Shown here: piece after piece, positions 50,739 through 60,051 of the stretch | How the letters are laid out: the number at the start of each line of letters is the position of its first letter | How positions within the stretch are numbered: the first letter of the stretch is position 1 | From: UBA7359 sp963976795 | GTDB taxonomy: Bacteria > Pseudomonadota > Gammaproteobacteria > Eutrophobiales > Eutrophobiaceae | Length of the DNA stretch: 64,000 bases | Reading direction: 5' to 3' | Assembly: GCA_963976795.1 (NCBI GenBank) | Contig: CAXBLT010000002.1 | Coordinates: forward strand, 186,001-250,000 | Notes under the pieces: generated by a model | The model's database searches: none | Seen by the model: the letters and a program-made list of their open reading frames with translations, nothing else | What the model was told of the DNA's origin: nothing | Position numbers and translations under genes: made by a program

Positions 50739-51089
50739 ATGGAATCATTAAATAAAAATAATTCTACCAACACTGAAAACAAGAGTGTCGGCCGTATGGT
50801 CGAATCAATCATTGGCTGCAAATGGTCCTTGTCTGTACTGCGATTGCTACGCAATGGCATCAATCGCCCTGGAGAGATGCAACGACAAGTGGATGGGCTA
50901 ACAACCAAGGTATTAAACGAACGCTTAGTAAAACTTTCTCGATTTGGCATTATTGGAAAAGAAATTTATCCGGAAACACCGCCCAGGGTTGAGTATTTTT
51001 TTACCGAGTTTGGCAATAAGTTTTTAAATATTGTTGATGTTGTTGAAAACTTACAGAACGAACTCAATTCAAGTAGCGATAATAACTAA
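50739..51089 (+). CDS. HxlR family transcriptional regulator
   Basis: A 116-residue winged-helix regulator: IIGCKWSLSVLRLLRNGINR, PGEMQRQVDGLTTKVLNERL, RVEYFFTEFGNKFLNIVD. Cys at the N-terminal GCKW position is where HypR, YodB and QorR sense electrophiles or disulphide stress. It is divergent from the CPVC thioredoxin-like gene, which suggests autoregulation and control of that neighbour. Confidence 0.88.
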   Translation: MESLNKNNSTNTENKSVGRMVESIIGCKWSLSVLRLLRNGINRPGEMQRQVDGLTTKVLNERLVKLSRFGIIGKEIYPETPPRVEYFFTEFGNKFLNIVDVVENLQNELNSSSDNN

Positions 51090-51167
51090 GATGAACACTT
51101 CTATTTACTACAACGCCTGAAACCATACTAATTTCATTTAACCGCTTCTTCTTTTAAACTTACTTAT

Positions 51168-52046
51168 ATGACTTCATCTATTCCCCTATCATTGCTATGG
51201 ATTCCAGAGTCATTAGTAAATACGCTCTTGCAGTATTACGACTACCCGCACCCTGAAAAACAAGGGGAGATCATTGAAGGTTATGACAAACAGCATGCGC
51301 TAAGAACCGCAAAGATGTGTGCCACTGTTGCTCACCATTTGGGGCATGATGATGAAAGGGTCCGTCAATATCAAATAGCCTGCTTATTACATGACATGGG
51401 GCGCGCAGGATTGGATCAAGTCTTATTCGGAAAAATCTGGACATGGGCTCGAACCGAAGGAATCCCAACCCGACCAGCGGAATGGCGCGCCGTTCACCCG
51501 GAAACAATATATGGTGATGAAACCGAGGCATTTTGGACAATGTATCTATCCCAATTACAGACACTAGGCATAGAAACCGAAGCTTGGGCGAAAGAGCAGG
51601 TAGAGATGCGTCTTGGCTATGCAGGAAGGCTAAACCGACTCATTAAAAAGGTAGAACCCAAACTAAAACAAAACGGCATTAAATGGCTTGATTGGATGGA
51701 GCTAGTCACACTCTACTATTATTACCCGGAAAAACTGAACAATGCCCCAGACTGGGTACATGAATTAGGTGAGATACTCGTCGCCTGTGAACAACTGGAG
51801 GCCTATAGTAATCGCGTACGTGGGAGCGACTACTATGACCGAAATGATGAAAACTTTATTGATGCTTTTAAATATCTAGAAAGCTTAAGAGAGAAAGGGC
51901 AGCTTAGTAATAAGGTTTTATCGGCCGTTCGTTTGTTAACTGGACAAGGTTTATTTGACGCGATACTGGCAGAAGCGCGCGATGGAGAATTATCAGATAA
52001 AGATCTGGGTTACCTTCGATCTTTAAATATCTCAACTTCTGCTTAA
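51168..52046 (+). CDS. HD domain phosphohydrolase-like protein
   Basis: A 292-residue protein with an HD motif in QIACLLHDMGRAGLDQVLFG (His-Asp, residue about 72) and further His from HALRTAKMCATVAHHLGHDD, giving the metal set H...HD. The C-terminal half is helical with no named domain. Likely a metal-dependent phosphohydrolase; substrate unknown. It precedes YjbQ by 10 bases. Confidence 0.8.
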   Translation: MTSSIPLSLLWIPESLVNTLLQYYDYPHPEKQGEIIEGYDKQHALRTAKMCATVAHHLGHDDERVRQYQIACLLHDMGRAGLDQVLFGKIWTWARTEGIPTRPAEWRAVHPETIYGDETEAFWTMYLSQLQTLGIETEAWAKEQVEMRLGYAGRLNRLIKKVEPKLKQNGIKWLDWMELVTLYYYYPEKLNNAPDWVHELGEILVACEQLEAYSNRVRGSDYYDRNDENFIDAFKYLESLREKGQLSNKVLSAVRLLTGQGLFDAILAEARDGELSDKDLGYLRSLNISTSA

Positions 52047-52055
52047 GGAAAAAAA

Positions 52056-52478
52056 ATGACCGTAATCACACAACAATTCTCACTTGATATGCAAGGCGCG
52101 ACACAGATTGAAAACATCACTGAAACAGTACAAAAAGGTTTGGTAGAATCTGAACTTACCGCAGGCATTGTGACACTCTTCATTAAACACACTACTGCAT
52201 CGATAATGATATTTGAAGACGAGCCCGGTTTACGGATAGATACGAAAGACATCTGGGACAGATTAATCCCTGCCGATCCAGAGTGGCAACATAATATGCG
52301 TAACACAGGAGAGACCAATGGGCATAGCCACCTGCGTGGTCAGATACAAGGGCAATCTTTAACCATTCCATTTACGGAACAGGCGTTGATGTTAGGTACT
52401 TGGCAACAGGTTGTTGTCGTAGACTTTGATACCGCTGCTCGAACACGAGAAATTATTGTGCAGATTATGGGTGAGTAA
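52056..52478 (+). CDS. YjbQ family protein
   Basis: A 140-residue UPF0047/YjbQ protein (also called secondary thiamine-phosphate synthase). Family motifs: GIVTLFIKHTTASIMIFEDE, NTGETNGHSHLRGQIQG and GTWQQVVVVDFD, with His of KHTTA and HSH. AAGGAAAA precedes the start and it is coupled to the HD gene. Confidence 0.88.
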   Translation: MTVITQQFSLDMQGATQIENITETVQKGLVESELTAGIVTLFIKHTTASIMIFEDEPGLRIDTKDIWDRLIPADPEWQHNMRNTGETNGHSHLRGQIQGQSLTIPFTEQALMLGTWQQVVVVDFDTAARTREIIVQIMGE

Positions 52479-52498
52479 CCCATCATCATACGGCGATA

Positions 52499-53494
52499 TT
52501 ATTTTTTCGGAGTTTTCTCCTTGATAGATTGATGACTCATTAACTCATCGACAAATAATTTAGCTTCCGTTGTATCGTAATTGTAATGCCGTTGAACCAG
52601 TTTTATTGCATCCATCTTGTCGCCTTTACTGATTCGATCCAGGATCATATCGTCTAGCTTTTCCCCTTCCAGCTTACCGGTTGAATCACTTTCAATTTTA
52701 TTGTCTGTTTCAATTTTGGTGAAGTCTGATAAGTACACTAATGCTTTTTTAATGTTTGGTTTTATTCCGTTCCAACGCAGACGTAATACATCACCCACTA
52801 AGGCAACAGGATAATCATGGTATTTAACACTGGAGCTTTTATCTAGCGTCTTGATGGACTTCTCATGTCGTAGACGTTCTTTAATTTCATCAATCTCATG
52901 TTTAGGGGGCTTCTTCTTTCTGGCATGAAATAGTTCGCTTTTTAGTTCATTGACTTTAGAACTTAATGGTTTTAAACGTCTTTCATTTGCCAAACCTTCC
53001 CTAATTAAACTTAATTCTTCTTGAGATAAATTTAACTTCATATCCAAATAGGTAAAAAATTCAGTAACGGTACTATCAGAGCCAGGTTTATGAGAAGTCT
53101 CTTTTGTCATTCGTAACCATTTAACTTCACGCCAATACAGCTCAATGACAACAAGATCGGATTCCGGGTAATTATGGTTTTGAAATGATCGAAATTTAAT
53201 TAGCGTCCTGCTTGGACTGGAGCGCATTAACCAATTAGATACTAACAACCCTGCCCGATATCTCGACCAGGCCAGACATGAAATAAAACCGAACCAGAAA
53301 GCGAACCACAAATAAACCAGCTTACCCCATAGCTCTACAGAAAAACTGATTGAATACCAGACATAATGCCCTACACAAGTAAGAAGTAATGCAAAAAAAA
53401 TGATAAAGACAATAAGACTAGCGATTGTTGAGTAACAGAATACCAACTCATTAAATTCCTTATTGCCAACTTCATGAATATTAATAAGCCTCAT
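52499..53494 (-). CDS. Membrane protein with coiled coil and L7/L12-like tail
   Basis: A 331-residue protein of unknown function. Two hydrophobic segments near residues 25-48 and 55-75 (SLIVFIIFFALLLTCVGHYV; KLVYLWFAFWFGFISCLAW), a cytoplasmic charged central region with a long coiled coil (LSLIREGLANERRLKPLSSK ... HARKKKPPKHEIDEIKERL), and a C-terminal helical stretch (MILDRISKGDKMDAIKLVQRHYNYDTTEAKLFVDE) similar to the C-terminal domain of ribosomal protein L7/L12. The tail resemblance may be only a fold-level motif. Confidence 0.6.
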   Translation of the reverse strand: MRLINIHEVGNKEFNELVFCYSTIASLIVFIIFFALLLTCVGHYVWYSISFSVELWGKLVYLWFAFWFGFISCLAWSRYRAGLLVSNWLMRSSPSRTLIKFRSFQNHNYPESDLVVIELYWREVKWLRMTKETSHKPGSDSTVTEFFTYLDMKLNLSQEELSLIREGLANERRLKPLSSKVNELKSELFHARKKKPPKHEIDEIKERLRHEKSIKTLDKSSSVKYHDYPVALVGDVLRLRWNGIKPNIKKALVYLSDFTKIETDNKIESDSTGKLEGEKLDDMILDRISKGDKMDAIKLVQRHYNYDTTEAKLFVDELMSHQSIKEKTPKK

Positions 53495-53522
53495 GAAAAC
53501 TGATTATAGCAAAAGAAATTAT

Positions 53523-54404
53523 TTATTTAGAAAATGGTTCTATATGAATAAGTGCGTCACCAACATTAAATTGCTTTTCAATTAACAACTCAACTTTATC
53601 TGCTATACGGTGCGACTCTTCTGTAGTCAATTTCGCATTTACTGATATAACAATGTCTATTGCTATATCGGAACCTATCCAGCGCGAACGTATACGCCCG
53701 ACTTCTTTAACACCATGAACAGCCATGACCGCATTTTTAATATCTCCAGGTTCGATTGCATATTCATCAACAAGTACAGGAAAAGCACTTTTGTATAAGC
53801 AATATGCGAGATAAAGCACTAGACCAGAAACACCTAGCGCGCATAACCGATCAAGAATCAGAAAACCCATACTCGATAATTGCCACCCTACAATGACTAC
53901 AACCGTCGTTAAAACATCAGCAAAAGTATGTGTCGCATCGGCGAGCATAATTTCGGATTTTAAAAGTCGCGCCCAATAGCGTTGCCAGGTCGCCAAAGCT
54001 ATATTCACAAAGAGTATGCCGATCATTAATGCAAGCTCCCAGGTGCCACTAATGATTTCTGTTGTCTCTTTAGTAAATGCGCTTTTGGCAATTTCTATCG
54101 CCATTACAGCAAGTAATGTCGCTAAACCAAATACTGCTAAAGTTTCAAATTTTCGATGACCATATGGATGTTCTCGATCAGCTGGCATTACCGATAAGCG
54201 TATAACAACCCAAGCTACAAGATTATTGGCGACATCTGTTAATGAATGAATACAATCGGCGAGTATCGCAAGTGAATTCGTCGACAAACCAACAAAGAGC
54301 TTAACAACTAACATCAGAACATTTGCACAACCCTCAATTATAATTAGGCGTTGCACTTTCTTGTCGCGGTCAGTGTATTCGATATGGCTGGATTCGCTTG
54401 TCAT
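53523..54404 (-). CDS. Cation diffusion facilitator transporter
   Basis: A 293-residue CDF family metal exporter with six membrane segments and a C-terminal ferredoxin-like cytoplasmic domain. Zinc-site residues: LADCIHSLTDVANN in TM2 and ADATHTFADVLTT in TM5 (paired Asp/His). The HxxxD form fits Zn/Fe-type more than Mn-type. Substrate metal cannot be fixed. Confidence 0.9.
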   Translation of the reverse strand: MTSESSHIEYTDRDKKVQRLIIIEGCANVLMLVVKLFVGLSTNSLAILADCIHSLTDVANNLVAWVVIRLSVMPADREHPYGHRKFETLAVFGLATLLAVMAIEIAKSAFTKETTEIISGTWELALMIGILFVNIALATWQRYWARLLKSEIMLADATHTFADVLTTVVVIVGWQLSSMGFLILDRLCALGVSGLVLYLAYCLYKSAFPVLVDEYAIEPGDIKNAVMAVHGVKEVGRIRSRWIGSDIAIDIVISVNAKLTTEESHRIADKVELLIEKQFNVGDALIHIEPFSK

Positions 54405-54464
54405 AAGAAAACTCTATCCTTTATTACGAGCGCATTGGAAGCTGACTTACTGCCTGAGTGAAAA

Positions 54465-55358
54465 TTATTTTTCTGTAAACTCTTTACACTTATTAGTAAA
54501 CAAACGCACACTATCCGGAATAGGTACTCTCAATGTAGCCAGTTTTATCAGCAAAGCACCACCTTCTTTAATTAATCGGTATGCATACATAAATTGTATA
54601 TTTTTTTTATCATTCTTATCGATCAATAGATTGTTAAGGCTATCTTCGTACTCTTCTTTTGCTGCAATGTAGCGTGGCCAGACATCAAACATGGCCGGAT
54701 CGGTGCGAATTGTTTCACAAGTCATCTTGGCCATGACACCCAGTTCAATAAGTTTATTATTAACATCAGAAAAAGCGCCATCCCTTATCGTAACAGTACT
54801 TATTGCACATGTGATCTGATCAATTTCCGTCATCGTTTGAGAGATCTTGATATATCGACTTTGAAAGAAATCTTCAATCGGCATAGAGAAAACCTTGAAC
54901 GGCTCTCCCCAAAGCTCATCAACGCCCTCTCCACCGTCAGCGAGCTTGATGTTTTTACCTAATGATAACGCCTCTATAAAGCATCGCCCACACTCACGTA
55001 ATAATTCATTACTGGTTTCAATCTTTACCCCAGCCTCTTCAAGCTCAACAATCGCTGTTAAAATTTGTCGTCCACGATTTAATAATGAGCCAGCTAACAT
55101 TGCGCCTTTTACACGTTTTCTTGCTGGATCGTCTTCGGCCTCATAAATCTCTCGAATATCATCCAAACTCTTACTGGGCGTGTTAATCCCTTGTTCAACA
55201 TGGTGGAACACTCGGCGCGTTAATTGATCAATCATCTGTTTCTTATCAGCGTAGCTATCCTCATGTAAATGATAGCTCCTAATCCAGTAGCCATCGTAAA
55301 ACACACATGATTTACCTGCGATATCACGTGTCGTACCATTTTTCACTTTATCAGACAT
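54465..55358 (-). CDS. Conserved hypothetical protein
   Basis: A 297-residue soluble, mostly helical protein: GKSCVFYDGYWIRSYHLHED at the start, HHVEQGINTPSKSLDDIREI, RVKGAMLAGSLLNRGRQILT, LRECGRCFIEALSLGKNIKL. No family recognised, though Cys/His spacings suggest metal binding. I start at MSDKVKN (55358) because upstream residues look non-coding; a codon at 55448 would add 30 residues. Confidence 0.6.
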   Translation of the reverse strand: MSDKVKNGTTRDIAGKSCVFYDGYWIRSYHLHEDSYADKKQMIDQLTRRVFHHVEQGINTPSKSLDDIREIYEAEDDPARKRVKGAMLAGSLLNRGRQILTAIVELEEAGVKIETSNELLRECGRCFIEALSLGKNIKLADGGEGVDELWGEPFKVFSMPIEDFFQSRYIKISQTMTEIDQITCAISTVTIRDGAFSDVNNKLIELGVMAKMTCETIRTDPAMFDVWPRYIAAKEEYEDSLNNLLIDKNDKKNIQFMYAYRLIKEGGALLIKLATLRVPIPDSVRLFTNKCKEFTEK

Positions 55359-55448
55359 AGTAAATTTATAAGACCTTAGACCGTTAAAATAACTCGCGAC
55401 AATACAACCGGCATATTGTAATACTTCTGGGCATATACTCATACCCAC

Positions 55449-55927
55449 ATAAAGCAGGATTTATCATTTGCTGAAGACAGAACCTGTTAGAACCGAGCAC
55501 CATAACGCCAAATTATTTATCTGTCCTGTTGCATGGCAAAGCTTGCACCATCATGGAAACAGTTAAAAGCCTTCTCGTATTGGTTGCTAAGATGTAACAA
55601 CAAATTTGCTAGACACCCGGAAAAGACATCGTTAAAAAATCATAACTTGAGCGATTGATCGCGATTATGCACGATGTTAAACATACCTCAATTTTTGAAA
55701 AATCGTAGATCAAAGAAACCTTACAGAAAATATTTTCTCAATGTAATAAACACAAGATTAATAATCTTGTTATACCCCTGCCAGGTACTACTCGTGGAAA
55801 ATCGCCAGATGAGACCATTGTAAATTTATTGCAAGACCTATTGATGAGAAACCAATGGCATATCCTAAAAAATATTTATCTACGAAAAACAGAAAGAATG
55901 ACTCCTGCTTTCTTAAACTCTATTCTC
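55449..55927. other. 479-base gap with a possible coding remnant
   Basis: Plus-strand frames contain IKETLQKIFSQCNKHKINNL and VIPLPGTTRGKSPDETIVNL in one frame after a TAG, reminiscent of a macro-domain or Rossmann-like C-terminus, but there is no start and it runs into the neighbouring gene. It is best seen as a decayed remnant, or chance; no RNA gene or promoter stands out. Confidence 0.25.
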
Positions 55928-56836
55928 TTACGCGGCATCAATTTCATGACGATGGTCACGCGGATGTGATCTCATAACAAAACCAAGACCGATAAACACG
56001 ATCACTACTCCTATAACAAAATTAAGCTCGATCACTTCGCCTAAAAATAGATAGCCTAAAATAATAGCTGTAATCGGATTTAAAGTTACGAAGATTGTAG
56101 TAAACGTTGCCGTACTCTTATTCAAAACCCAGTTCAAAAGAAAAAATGCGAGCCCACCCGCAATCACTCCTAAATAAAGCATTAAGCCTTTTTCTACCGT
56201 TGTCAGCGCCACTACGTGATCACCGATTCCATTAGCAACGCTAAATGGTAATAGACATAAACACCCCGATAGCATTGCCAATGGCGTGAACATTGAAGCA
56301 GGAACTTCTTTCAGTACCTGTCGCGCGAAGGTGGCATAGATCCCACCAATAATCGCAGTCAATAGCATGATGACCTCGCCTTTGAATATGATTTCTTCTC
56401 CTGAAATCATCATCAACTTATCTGATAGCGCCACCGTAAGTCCCAACAAAGATAACCCGATGGCAATTAACGAGTTTTTATTGATACTCTCATGCCCAAT
56501 GGCCTTGCTGATCAGCATAGCCCAAATCGGCATCGTCGCTAAAACAAGAGAGCCACGCGCCGCACTGGTATACACAAAGCCCCATGAAAACATAAAAGGA
56601 AACAACGCAAAAAATAAAGCCCCGAGACCAGCGATCTTAAGTGACAGGATTTTAGTTAAGCGTGATGTGCGAAACAGGAAGAAGAGCGGCAACATTGAAA
56701 AACCACCTAAAAGATAGCGCATAAAGGCGACTTCTACCGGATCCAGTACAGTTACCAGATAACGTGTGGCAACAGACGCTGTACCTGTAAGAATGTGGCA
56801 TAACATGATTGCCAGGGTTGGCACCCATAATTTCAT
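55928..56836 (-). CDS. DMT superfamily (EamA) transporter
   Basis: A 302-residue inner-membrane protein with about ten hydrophobic segments and two EamA halves (first GTASVATRYLVTVLDPVEVAFMRY; second beginning LLTAIIGGIYATFARQV). Substrate unknown. Start at 56836 (MKLWVPT) with AAAGG upstream; in-frame 56854 is less likely. Distinct from the EamA gene at 29829. Confidence 0.85.
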   Translation of the reverse strand: MKLWVPTLAIMLCHILTGTASVATRYLVTVLDPVEVAFMRYLLGGFSMLPLFFLFRTSRLTKILSLKIAGLGALFFALFPFMFSWGFVYTSAARGSLVLATMPIWAMLISKAIGHESINKNSLIAIGLSLLGLTVALSDKLMMISGEEIIFKGEVIMLLTAIIGGIYATFARQVLKEVPASMFTPLAMLSGCLCLLPFSVANGIGDHVVALTTVEKGLMLYLGVIAGGLAFFLLNWVLNKSTATFTTIFVTLNPITAIILGYLFLGEVIELNFVIGVVIVFIGLGFVMRSHPRDHRHEIDAA

Positions 56837-56854
56837 AATATGACCTTTATACAA

Positions 56855-57363
56855 TGTTTTCTGATTTTCAGCTCCGCAGAGGCCATCTTTATACAGTCTA
56901 TCAAACTGAGATAAAAACCAGTTGAGTCAACGCATGGGCTTTAATTGTCACTTCAGATTACACACAAAGCGTGACAACGTCATAATAACGCCTGATTTGT
57001 CTCTTTTTAACTCCCTATCTCTAAAATTATACCGTACCAATGCCCGCTTATTGTGTTAAAGTGCGCGCATCTTGACACTAGAGGTGTCCAGAGCGTCATC
57101 ACTAGTTGTTAGTTCGTCTCGCTGCATTGCCGATATTTATTATCACAGTCCAATCGTAGAGACCAACTGTCCCTCCCTTTGAGAGCCAATTATTGCATGC
57201 CGCACTTACGGCAAAGCTATCTACTGCCCCAAACTGCATACGCATTTATGCCTACGCAAATATTAGAGCTTATTTTACTTCGCCAGATTTATACGCCATT
57301 TCGCTGGTATTTTCTCAATTGAGATTCTACGAAATGGTACAAACCTATATTTAGGAATATTTA
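56855..57363 (+). promoter_or_regulatory. Long upstream region of rhlE
   Basis: 509 bases without coding potential before rhlE. It holds small hairpins such as GACAC-TAGAG-GTGTC (about 57073-57087) and GCCG-CACTTA-CGGC, and repeated TACGC motifs (57237-57295). Long structured leaders are usual for RNA helicase genes that respond to cold or autoregulate; the exact promoter cannot be fixed here. Confidence 0.4.
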
Positions 57364-58725
57364 ATGACATTTGAAAAACTCGGACTATCCGAAGAACTAT
57401 TGCACTCCGTGCGCGATACCGGCTATACCAGCCCAACCCCCATTCAGGCACAAGCCATCCCTGCCATCCTAGAGGGCAATGATGTAATGGCCGCCGCCCA
57501 AACCGGTACCGGAAAAACTGCAGGATTTACCCTGCCACTACTACAACTACTGAATACAAAACCACCAGTGAAGAATAACCGTGCGCGCGCACTGGTATTA
57601 ACACCAACACGAGAACTTGCCGCGCAAGTACAAGAGAGTGTATTTACCTATGGCAAATACCTGAATCTACGCTCTGCTGTCGTTTTTGGTGGCGTCAAAA
57701 TAAATCCGCAAATGATGAAATTGCGACGTGGCGTCGATGTATTAGTTGCCACACCAGGTCGCTTGCTTGATTTGTTTCAACAACGCGCTATCAACTTCAA
57801 TGATATCGAAATTCTGGTATTAGACGAAGCCGATCGTATGCTAGATATGGGTTTTATACATGACATCAAAAAAATCATGGCGTTACTACCAAAGCAACGT
57901 CAAACCCTCATGTTCTCTGCTACTTTCTCACAAGAGATCAGGCAACTCGCGAAAGGCATTATCAATAACCCGGTTGAAATTGATGTTGCTCCACGTAACT
58001 CGACTGTTGAAACGATTTCACAAGTAGTTTATCCCGTCGATAAAGCACGTAAAGTTGACCTGCTCAGCCACCTAATTCGCAATGAAAACTGGTATCAGGT
58101 ACTGGTCTTCAGTCGCACCAAACATGGTGCTGATAAATTGGTAAAGCGCTTATCACGAGACAATATCCATGCCGCCGCAATTCACGGCAACAAGAGTCAG
58201 GCACAACGCACCAAGGCACTCGACGGATTTAAAAAGAACAAGATTCAAATACTGATTGCAACTGACATCGCTGCAAGAGGCATAGACATCGATCAACTTT
58301 CTCATGTTGTTAATTTTGATTTGCCGAATGTGCCTGAGGATTATGTTCATCGCATAGGCCGTACTGGTCGTGCTGGAGCAAGTGGGCAAGCTATCTCTTT
58401 GGTTAGTGCGGATGAAGCCAAACAGCTACAAGATATCGAGCGTCTCATAAAACGAAAGATCGAACGTGAAGAAATAGAATCCTTCGAGCCACAACATATT
58501 GTCCCTGAATCAGTCTCGGGGAAATCCTCACGTAATAAACAACGAGCGAATCCTGGCAACAACGGCAATAAACCAAAACGATATAAGGGGAAACGCAACA
58601 GCGCTAGCGAAGAAAATCCGCGTAGTCATCGTTATGGTAAGCCAAACAGTTCACATCATAGAAATAATAGTACCTCAGGTAATCGGCAACAGCGTTCAAC
58701 CTCGGCAGAAAGACCAGCCGTTTAA
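57364..58725 (+). CDS. rhlE: DEAD-box ATP-dependent RNA helicase RhlE
   Basis: A 453-residue DEAD-box helicase: Q motif TSPTPIQAQAIP, Walker A AAQTGTGKTAG, PTRELAAQV, DEAD as VLDEADRML, SAT, then ARGIDIDQL and HRIGRTGRAG. The basic, low-complexity C-terminal tail (KQRANPGNNGNKPKRYKGKR, Asn/Arg/Ser-rich) fits RhlE. It unwinds short RNA duplexes in ribosome assembly or RNA decay, often cold-induced. Followed by a bidirectional hairpin. Confidence 0.93.
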   Translation: MTFEKLGLSEELLHSVRDTGYTSPTPIQAQAIPAILEGNDVMAAAQTGTGKTAGFTLPLLQLLNTKPPVKNNRARALVLTPTRELAAQVQESVFTYGKYLNLRSAVVFGGVKINPQMMKLRRGVDVLVATPGRLLDLFQQRAINFNDIEILVLDEADRMLDMGFIHDIKKIMALLPKQRQTLMFSATFSQEIRQLAKGIINNPVEIDVAPRNSTVETISQVVYPVDKARKVDLLSHLIRNENWYQVLVFSRTKHGADKLVKRLSRDNIHAAAIHGNKSQAQRTKALDGFKKNKIQILIATDIAARGIDIDQLSHVVNFDLPNVPEDYVHRIGRTGRAGASGQAISLVSADEAKQLQDIERLIKRKIEREEIESFEPQHIVPESVSGKSSRNKQRANPGNNGNKPKRYKGKRNSASEENPRSHRYGKPNSSHHRNNSTSGNRQQRSTSAERPAV

Positions 58726-58745
58726 AATAGTCAGGTACATGTACC

Positions 58746-58785
58746 ACGCATCACGAATATCAATACTTCGATTTTCGTGATGCGT
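58746..58785 (+). terminator. Hairpin terminator downstream of rhlE
   Basis: ACGCATCACGAA pairs with TTCGTGATGCGT (12 perfect pairs, 16-base loop), followed by CTTTCC only, so termination may be weak or act on both strands. It lies 20 bases after the rhlE stop. Confidence 0.6.
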
Positions 58786-58850
58786 CTTTCCAATAGGTAT
58801 TTTGTTTCTACAGATATAGAGAGCTCACACAACACAAAGGTAAAATAATT

Positions 58851-59150
58851 ATGGAAGCGATAGTTCACAAACAAAAAACAGCCGGTGATGGTCGTATATC
58901 ATTCCCGACATTACATTGCTGGAATCCGGAAACAGAGATTATTACGATAGCAGCTCAGGTCAGTGGAAAACGCGTCTCTTGTCGAGTTGCTCACGCTGAT
59001 ATAAAGACAAAGTTCCCTGTACTAGCAGATACACCGCTAGAGACAGTCATAAAATACCGAGCGGAAATCGAAACTGCAGCTAGAAACTTAATAGAAAAGA
59101 AAAAGTATGAAAAGGACGGATCTATAAAAATAGACTACGTTGATCTTTAA
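58851..59150 (+). CDS. DUF1488 family protein
   Basis: A 99-residue protein matching DUF1488: RISFPTLHCWNPETEIITIA, AAQVSGKRVSCRVAHADIK, and RAEIETAARNLIEKKKYEKD near the end, with the final IKIDYVDL. Function unknown. AAAGGTAAAATAATT precedes the start. Monocistronic. Confidence 0.75.
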   Translation: MEAIVHKQKTAGDGRISFPTLHCWNPETEIITIAAQVSGKRVSCRVAHADIKTKFPVLADTPLETVIKYRAEIETAARNLIEKKKYEKDGSIKIDYVDL

Positions 59151-59184
59151 ATATAGCGCGCCCTAGATTTCTATATAGACGACT

Positions 59185-60051
59185 TTATCTCAGTAAGAGT
59201 AACGGCGTCTTGGTGTTAAGCAACATCTTTGCAGTAAAACTACCCAATATCAGATCGTGTAACCGGGTGTGATTAAATGCACCCATGATCGTCAAATCAA
59301 TATCATGCTTGACTTGGTAGTCACATAATTCATCTTCAGTTTTACCTCGCAAACTGGCACTGATAATTTCAGCCCATCCGGCAGCTTTAAGTTTATTAAC
59401 TGCATTCTCAATGAGACTATCAGCCGTATCCTTTTTATTGACGCAAACCAAGTGACAGCTTAAACCTTTATATAGGGGGCTATTAGCTATCATATCAATG
59501 TGATTATCACTGGCCTCACTACCATCATAGGCAATCATAATCCGTTGTGGCGTTTTGAAGACATCATAGGCAACCAGAATATGTCCATGTATGGAGCGAA
59601 TCATCGACTCCAGTTTTGCACCGATTTTGTCGGTTTGGTCCTCGTGTATTTTTCCACGAGCGCCTATCACAAGGATACGTAATTCCTCTTTAAGCTCCAC
59701 CAGGGATTCAACCAAACTACCATGTTGCAAACATAAAATTGGATCACTAAATCCATCCTCAACAACACGCTGATTTGCCGCTTGTAAAATAGCCTTCCCT
59801 TCCTTTAAACGTAATTTACTACGCGTATATTCATTGCTGGTAATTTCTTCAAGTAAATGGTCGCGACTATCAACACCCAAATTACCGGACAAATCGACTT
59901 CTTTCGCTGTCTCTGGATGATGGTCAATGGTGTACATGAGTTTTAATCGCCCTTCAACACGTTGTGCCAACCAAACGGCATAATCACAAACTGCTTCAGA
60001 AAGTTTAGAACCATCGATGCAAGCCAGAATCAATTTCTTATTATTAGTCAT
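59185..60051 (-). CDS. Tandem universal stress protein
   Basis: A 288-residue protein with two Usp domains: ILACIDGSKLSEAVCDYAVW (1) and IMIAYDGSEASDNHIDMIAN (2), the latter with the ATP-binding GxGG-like pattern replaced by MGAFNHTRLHDLILGSFTAK near the C-terminus (G-x(2)-G-x(9)-G-S/T). Its start overlaps the SulP stop by one base (60051), so it is translated together with the transporter and probably regulates it or responds to the same stress. Confidence 0.9.
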   Translation of the reverse strand: MTNNKKLILACIDGSKLSEAVCDYAVWLAQRVEGRLKLMYTIDHHPETAKEVDLSGNLGVDSRDHLLEEITSNEYTRSKLRLKEGKAILQAANQRVVEDGFSDPILCLQHGSLVESLVELKEELRILVIGARGKIHEDQTDKIGAKLESMIRSIHGHILVAYDVFKTPQRIMIAYDGSEASDNHIDMIANSPLYKGLSCHLVCVNKKDTADSLIENAVNKLKAAGWAEIISASLRGKTEDELCDYQVKHDIDLTIMGAFNHTRLHDLILGSFTAKMLLNTKTPLLLLR

